In this document: in pieces, positions 1-13,478 of the stretch
How positions within the stretch are numbered: the stretch's first letter is position 1
Layout: each line of letters begins with the position of its first letter
Translations under genes and position numbers: made by a program
NCBI GenBank assembly: GCA_900617975.1
Contig: UZAE01001404.1
Coordinates: 1-13,478 of the forward strand
DNA length: 13,478 bases
Direction of reading: 5' to 3'
DNA from: Rodentolepis nana
Lineage: Eukaryota > Platyhelminthes > Cestoda > Cyclophyllidea > Hymenolepididae
The notes under the pieces: model-generated
Told to the model about the DNA's origin: nothing
The model's input: the letters and a program-made list of their open reading frames with translations, nothing else
Databases searched by the model: none

Positions 1-383
1 TATATCAGACACTAACATGTGTTACTTCACAAGTAGGCAAACAAAGGTTTCACAATGCTTTAATTGCTGAAAAATCGAATTTATATATTTATATATTAAC
101 ATATTATTTGCTCCAAAAACTTTCATTGTAGATAAGATTCTTTATTTCTTATTTTAACTCACTTTTCTTTTAATTCTGATTTAGTTGAACAATTTATTAT
201 ATTATTGCTATAGATGGTGCATAATGTAAACCGCCTATTGAAATTTTGACACAGTGGTTCGAATCGCTTTGGGTTACATATTCATAAATAGGGGGGTTTC
301 TTAAGAATTTGAAAAAACGATTCTATCAGGCAAAAGAAAAGAGTTAATAAAAGATAAAGGGGCAAATATGATGTTAAGTTAAG

Positions 384-419
<36 letters not shown>

Positions 420-841
420 TTCAAGTTAAGCAAATACTGCTGCCAAATGCAGAAAGCTACATAACAAAGTCAGAATAATATAAGTTTTTCAAAACAAATG
501 TAACATCACTTATTGAAAGCTGTTGCCAAATGATCAATAACTATGATGAATTTTCACTAGTTGCTTAGTTTACATATATTAATATGAGAATGATATCACG
601 TTCTTGTTTGTCATGAATTCATAGTATAAATGCCAAACCTACAAGTGCAGTTTAAATTAATATAAAATTTTATCTCATTTACTTTAAATAAAAAGATACT
701 GCACGATTTAGCACTGATTATTCATTCTCTCTTATTTTAGAGTATTTATAATTGTTGAATTTTTGTAATTGAACAACCTTGAAATCAAGCGCTATTGGCG
801 AATTACTCTAGCGTTTTCTTTTTTCGCGCGCCTCTGTCAAC
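1..841. other. upstream region of ACTN; no gene seen
   Basis: AT-rich DNA without a supportable ORF on either strand. It holds a TA microsatellite, a TATA-like atttataat (744-752) of uncertain meaning, and splice-acceptor-like tracts ending at 740 and 811. The promoter probably lies here or further left, but no defined core promoter can be called. Confidence 0.5.
387..417. repeat. (TA)n microsatellite
   Basis: An uninterrupted TA dinucleotide run of about 15 units, likely length-polymorphic. It lies about 425 bp upstream of the start codon. Confidence 0.95.

Positions 842-845
<4 letters not shown>
809..845 (+). promoter_or_regulatory. translation start context and pyrimidine-rich 5' leader
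   Basis: An in-frame TAG (809-811) is followed by a pyrimidine-rich leader and caacATGG. Purine at -3 (A) and G at +4 fit a strong eukaryotic start context. The stop means no upstream in-frame extension within this exon, which fixes the start at 842. Confidence 0.6.
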
Positions 846-11580
<10,735 letters not shown>

Positions 11581-11677
11581 GTATTGTTTGCCCTTTTAAT
11601 ATTCTTACTTTCATGATGTTCGGCATCGAATTCAGGGGGGGGGGGATATCGTTTACACATATTGAACTATGCTTTAG

Positions 11678-11721
11678 GAAAAAGACTTCATTGCGTTTCA
11701 AGACACAGTGATTTTTGAAGG
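11678..11721 (+). CDS. candidate ACTN exon 16 (short, unconfirmed)
   Basis: After the AG at 11676-11677 the phase-0 frame reads EKDFIAFQDTVIFEG. The part FQDTVIFEG resembles the next expected alpha-actinin segment (IQEALIFDN in vertebrates, VQEGMIFEN in flies). A GTATAC that could serve as donor begins at 11722. Against it: the acceptor has only a weak pyrimidine tract, and the EKDFI residues would be an insertion of about five between CYQ and AFQ. It may be a true exon, a decayed exon, or chance. Confidence 0.3.
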
Positions 11722-12308
11722 GTATACATGTGAAGTTAGGTTTAAGAGAAAATTTCATTAAGCGATACCATTCGTTGGTTGCCGAAATGCATGGACTGTC
11801 AGTGCACACCAAAGTAGATACCTAACAATTCTTTTCGAGTTTGCAAAGGAGTGCCATTTGGCATAATGAGAGATAGGATTCATTGTTTCCGCGATTTACT
11901 TTTTCACTTGTCCTTTATATGCGAATTAGTTCGGTGTACGCCTTGTGTTTCTTTTTTAGCTACTGTTCAGAAAAATCTTGTTTGCGAGTTATAAGCATAT
12001 GCAAATATTCGGATGATAAAGGTAGTGATTTTCGAAGATTAGGTATATACTACAGTGGGAGTACTGTTAAACTGAATTTCCTTCTTAAAGTGCATAGCTT
12101 GCCTGACTACTATGAAAATTCACTTGTCATTTTGGCCTCCGGCTATTCTGTGTCCCACGTTTCTCCAATTTCTACCTATTTTAACTACAACAACAGGTTA
12201 GGGTGAAGACGATTGTGTATAGATTTATTGACAAAAATCCTGAAGGTGAAAGAGGTCGCTAAAAGGAATCCAGTGATCTATCGATGCTAAGGGTTGTTTA
12301 TTTATACC

Positions 12309-12357
12309 ATTTATTTATTTCAAATGGCAGGCTTTATGATATTTATCATTAGCCCTT
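12309..12357. repeat. short dispersed repeat, copy B
   Basis: Exact 49-base match to 9444-9492 in the same orientation. It is followed by taggtgacctcgagat, a diverged version of the ggtaaccgagat that follows copy A, so homology extends to about 12373. A purine-rich stretch (about 12378-12469) follows. Confidence 0.9.
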
Positions 12358-13478
12358 TAGGTGACCTCGAGATTCACAGAGAGGAGGAGGAATATCAAAG
12401 TGAAAAAATTTGAGATGGGAGGGAGGGAAGAGAAGAGTGTTTCAAAGGCGAAGGTAGAACAAAGGTGAGGTGAGTACTGTGAAAATAGTCGAATATAGCA
12501 TAGAGTGAGGTGATGGTAGTTTGAAGTGAGAAGTCAACTGCCGGTTAATAGACTTTTTGCCGCATGAGTATACGTTGCCCAGGGTGCATTATAGACGCTA
12601 TCTCCAAGGCTTCATTATCCGATTTCCTCCATTGCTTACAACGATGCTTAACAATCGTTTTAAGCTCTGCTAAGTGAAAGTTTCTAATAGTTAGCAATAT
12701 TTTGACTTTAATGGAATGGCAGAATTCGTTCACTTTTTCTAGGATTCTACATAGATCTATGGAACTACCATCCAGTCGACTCAGTAATTTTACTCACTCT
12801 GTTCTATTAATCCAATAAAGATTAGGAAATGAAAGGATATGGTTAAATTATTCATGCAGTGGCGAACGTGTTTATGAAAGACAGTAATTAGATATAACAT
12901 TATCCATAAAATATAATGTCATCGTTTACACTCATTACACATTTTTCAAATATGGAACAATTGTTCTTCAATCTTAGAGGCAGGTTTTACTAATATCTAA
13001 TTAAGAGATAGTACTTATAAACCAGTTTCAGATGTTTTAAACATTTAGGAATATTCCGTGTTTGCCTTTGTAACTAATTCGAATTATCTGGAAGAAAGGT
13101 TTGTGAAGATGAGGGCCTACGAACACTACGTTCAAATGACGCACACCTCAATCATACTCGAATTTGACCTAAAAATTCGGCACGAAATAGTCTGAACCAA
13201 TGTCAGTTCTTCACAGAAGTTCTAAATTACGTAAGCATCTCTCTTTGTTTATTTCTTTTACAAAAATAGAAAATGCAGATAATAGTAATAACAGATTTGT
13301 GTAAATAATGGTTTGGTAATTCAACTATTCTGGAAAACAAGTTGGGCAGTTTACAAGTGATTTGAATTTAATTTAGAGTATTTAAACAAACCGATATTTG
13401 GAGTTTTTAGTCATGGTGAATACAGTTATTTTCCTTTAGTGTTGTCTACTAAATCCGTGTCAATTACAATTCATGTGA

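Larger units (their letters stand above)
11581..13478 (+). other. ACTN intron 15 (partial, at least 1.9 kb if no exon 16 here)
   Basis: Starts with the GTATTG donor after exon 15. It contains an 11-G run (11635-11645), the candidate small exon at 11678-11721 and repeat copy B. I searched for the expected YTMETLRVGWEQLL-type segment and the EF-hand exons and did not find them. The intron therefore probably continues past the window. Confidence 0.7.

Noticed and set aside
253..268. tRNA B-box-like ggttcgaatc
   Set aside because: No consistent T-stem, anticodon arm or acceptor stem can be folded around it, and no A-box at proper spacing. Probably chance.
12545..12733. 62-residue minus-strand open frame in intron 15
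   Set aside because: No recognised domain, no splice-consistent extension and no family similarity I can name.
13049..13195. 48-codon open stretch after an AG, in the phase expected after exon 15, ending in TGA
   Set aside because: The residues (…NYLEERFVKMRAYEHYVQM…) do not resemble spectrin repeat 4 or the EF-hand domain, and such a length is plausible by chance.
13420..13478. Good acceptor-like tract (attttcctttag, AG at 13438-13439) near the right edge
   Set aside because: None of the three reading phases after it resembles the expected alpha-actinin continuation before the window ends.

Overview
This is eukaryotic DNA, AT-rich overall. It carries one recognisable gene on the + strand: the 5' three-quarters of an alpha-actinin gene, a spectrin-superfamily actin crosslinker. 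By reading the sequence I could join 15 exons, all with GT-AG introns and consistent phases, into 706 codons. These cover the N-terminal tail, the CH1-CH2 actin-binding domain, spectrin repeats 1-3 and the start of repeat 4. The rest of repeat 4 and the C-terminal EF-hand module (about 190 residues in other alpha-actinins) are not found and probably lie beyond the right edge.

The organism is most likely a flatworm (trematode or cestode). The base composition is AT-rich. The gene has very short introns (34, 38, 45 and 51 bp) next to multi-kilobase ones, with the short ones clustered at the 5' end. That pattern is known from schistosome and tapeworm genes. The protein is close to bilaterian muscle/non-muscle alpha-actinins. 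I cannot name the species or genus from this window.

Layout. 1-841: upstream DNA with a TA microsatellite and acceptor-like sites that may mark a 5' UTR intron or a trans-splice site. 842-3221: exons 1-9, with introns of 34-556 bp, encoding the N-terminus, the actin-binding domain, the neck and the first part of repeat 1. 3222-6714: a 3.5 kb intron holding two diverged copies of a ~333 bp repeat. 6715-9043: exons 10-14 (end of repeat 1 through most of repeat 3). 9044-11292: a 2.2 kb intron with a GC-richer block and one copy of a short dispersed repeat. 11293-11580: exon 15 (end of repeat 3, start of repeat 4). 11581-13478: intron 15, apparently running off the window, with a second copy of the short repeat and one candidate small exon at 11678-11721.

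The six-frame open frames inside the introns look like chance or decayed repeat sequence. I see no RNA gene, CRISPR array, intact transposon or second protein gene. The window reads as an ordinary cytoskeletal gene; its less ordinary points are the repeats and the unresolved exon 16.
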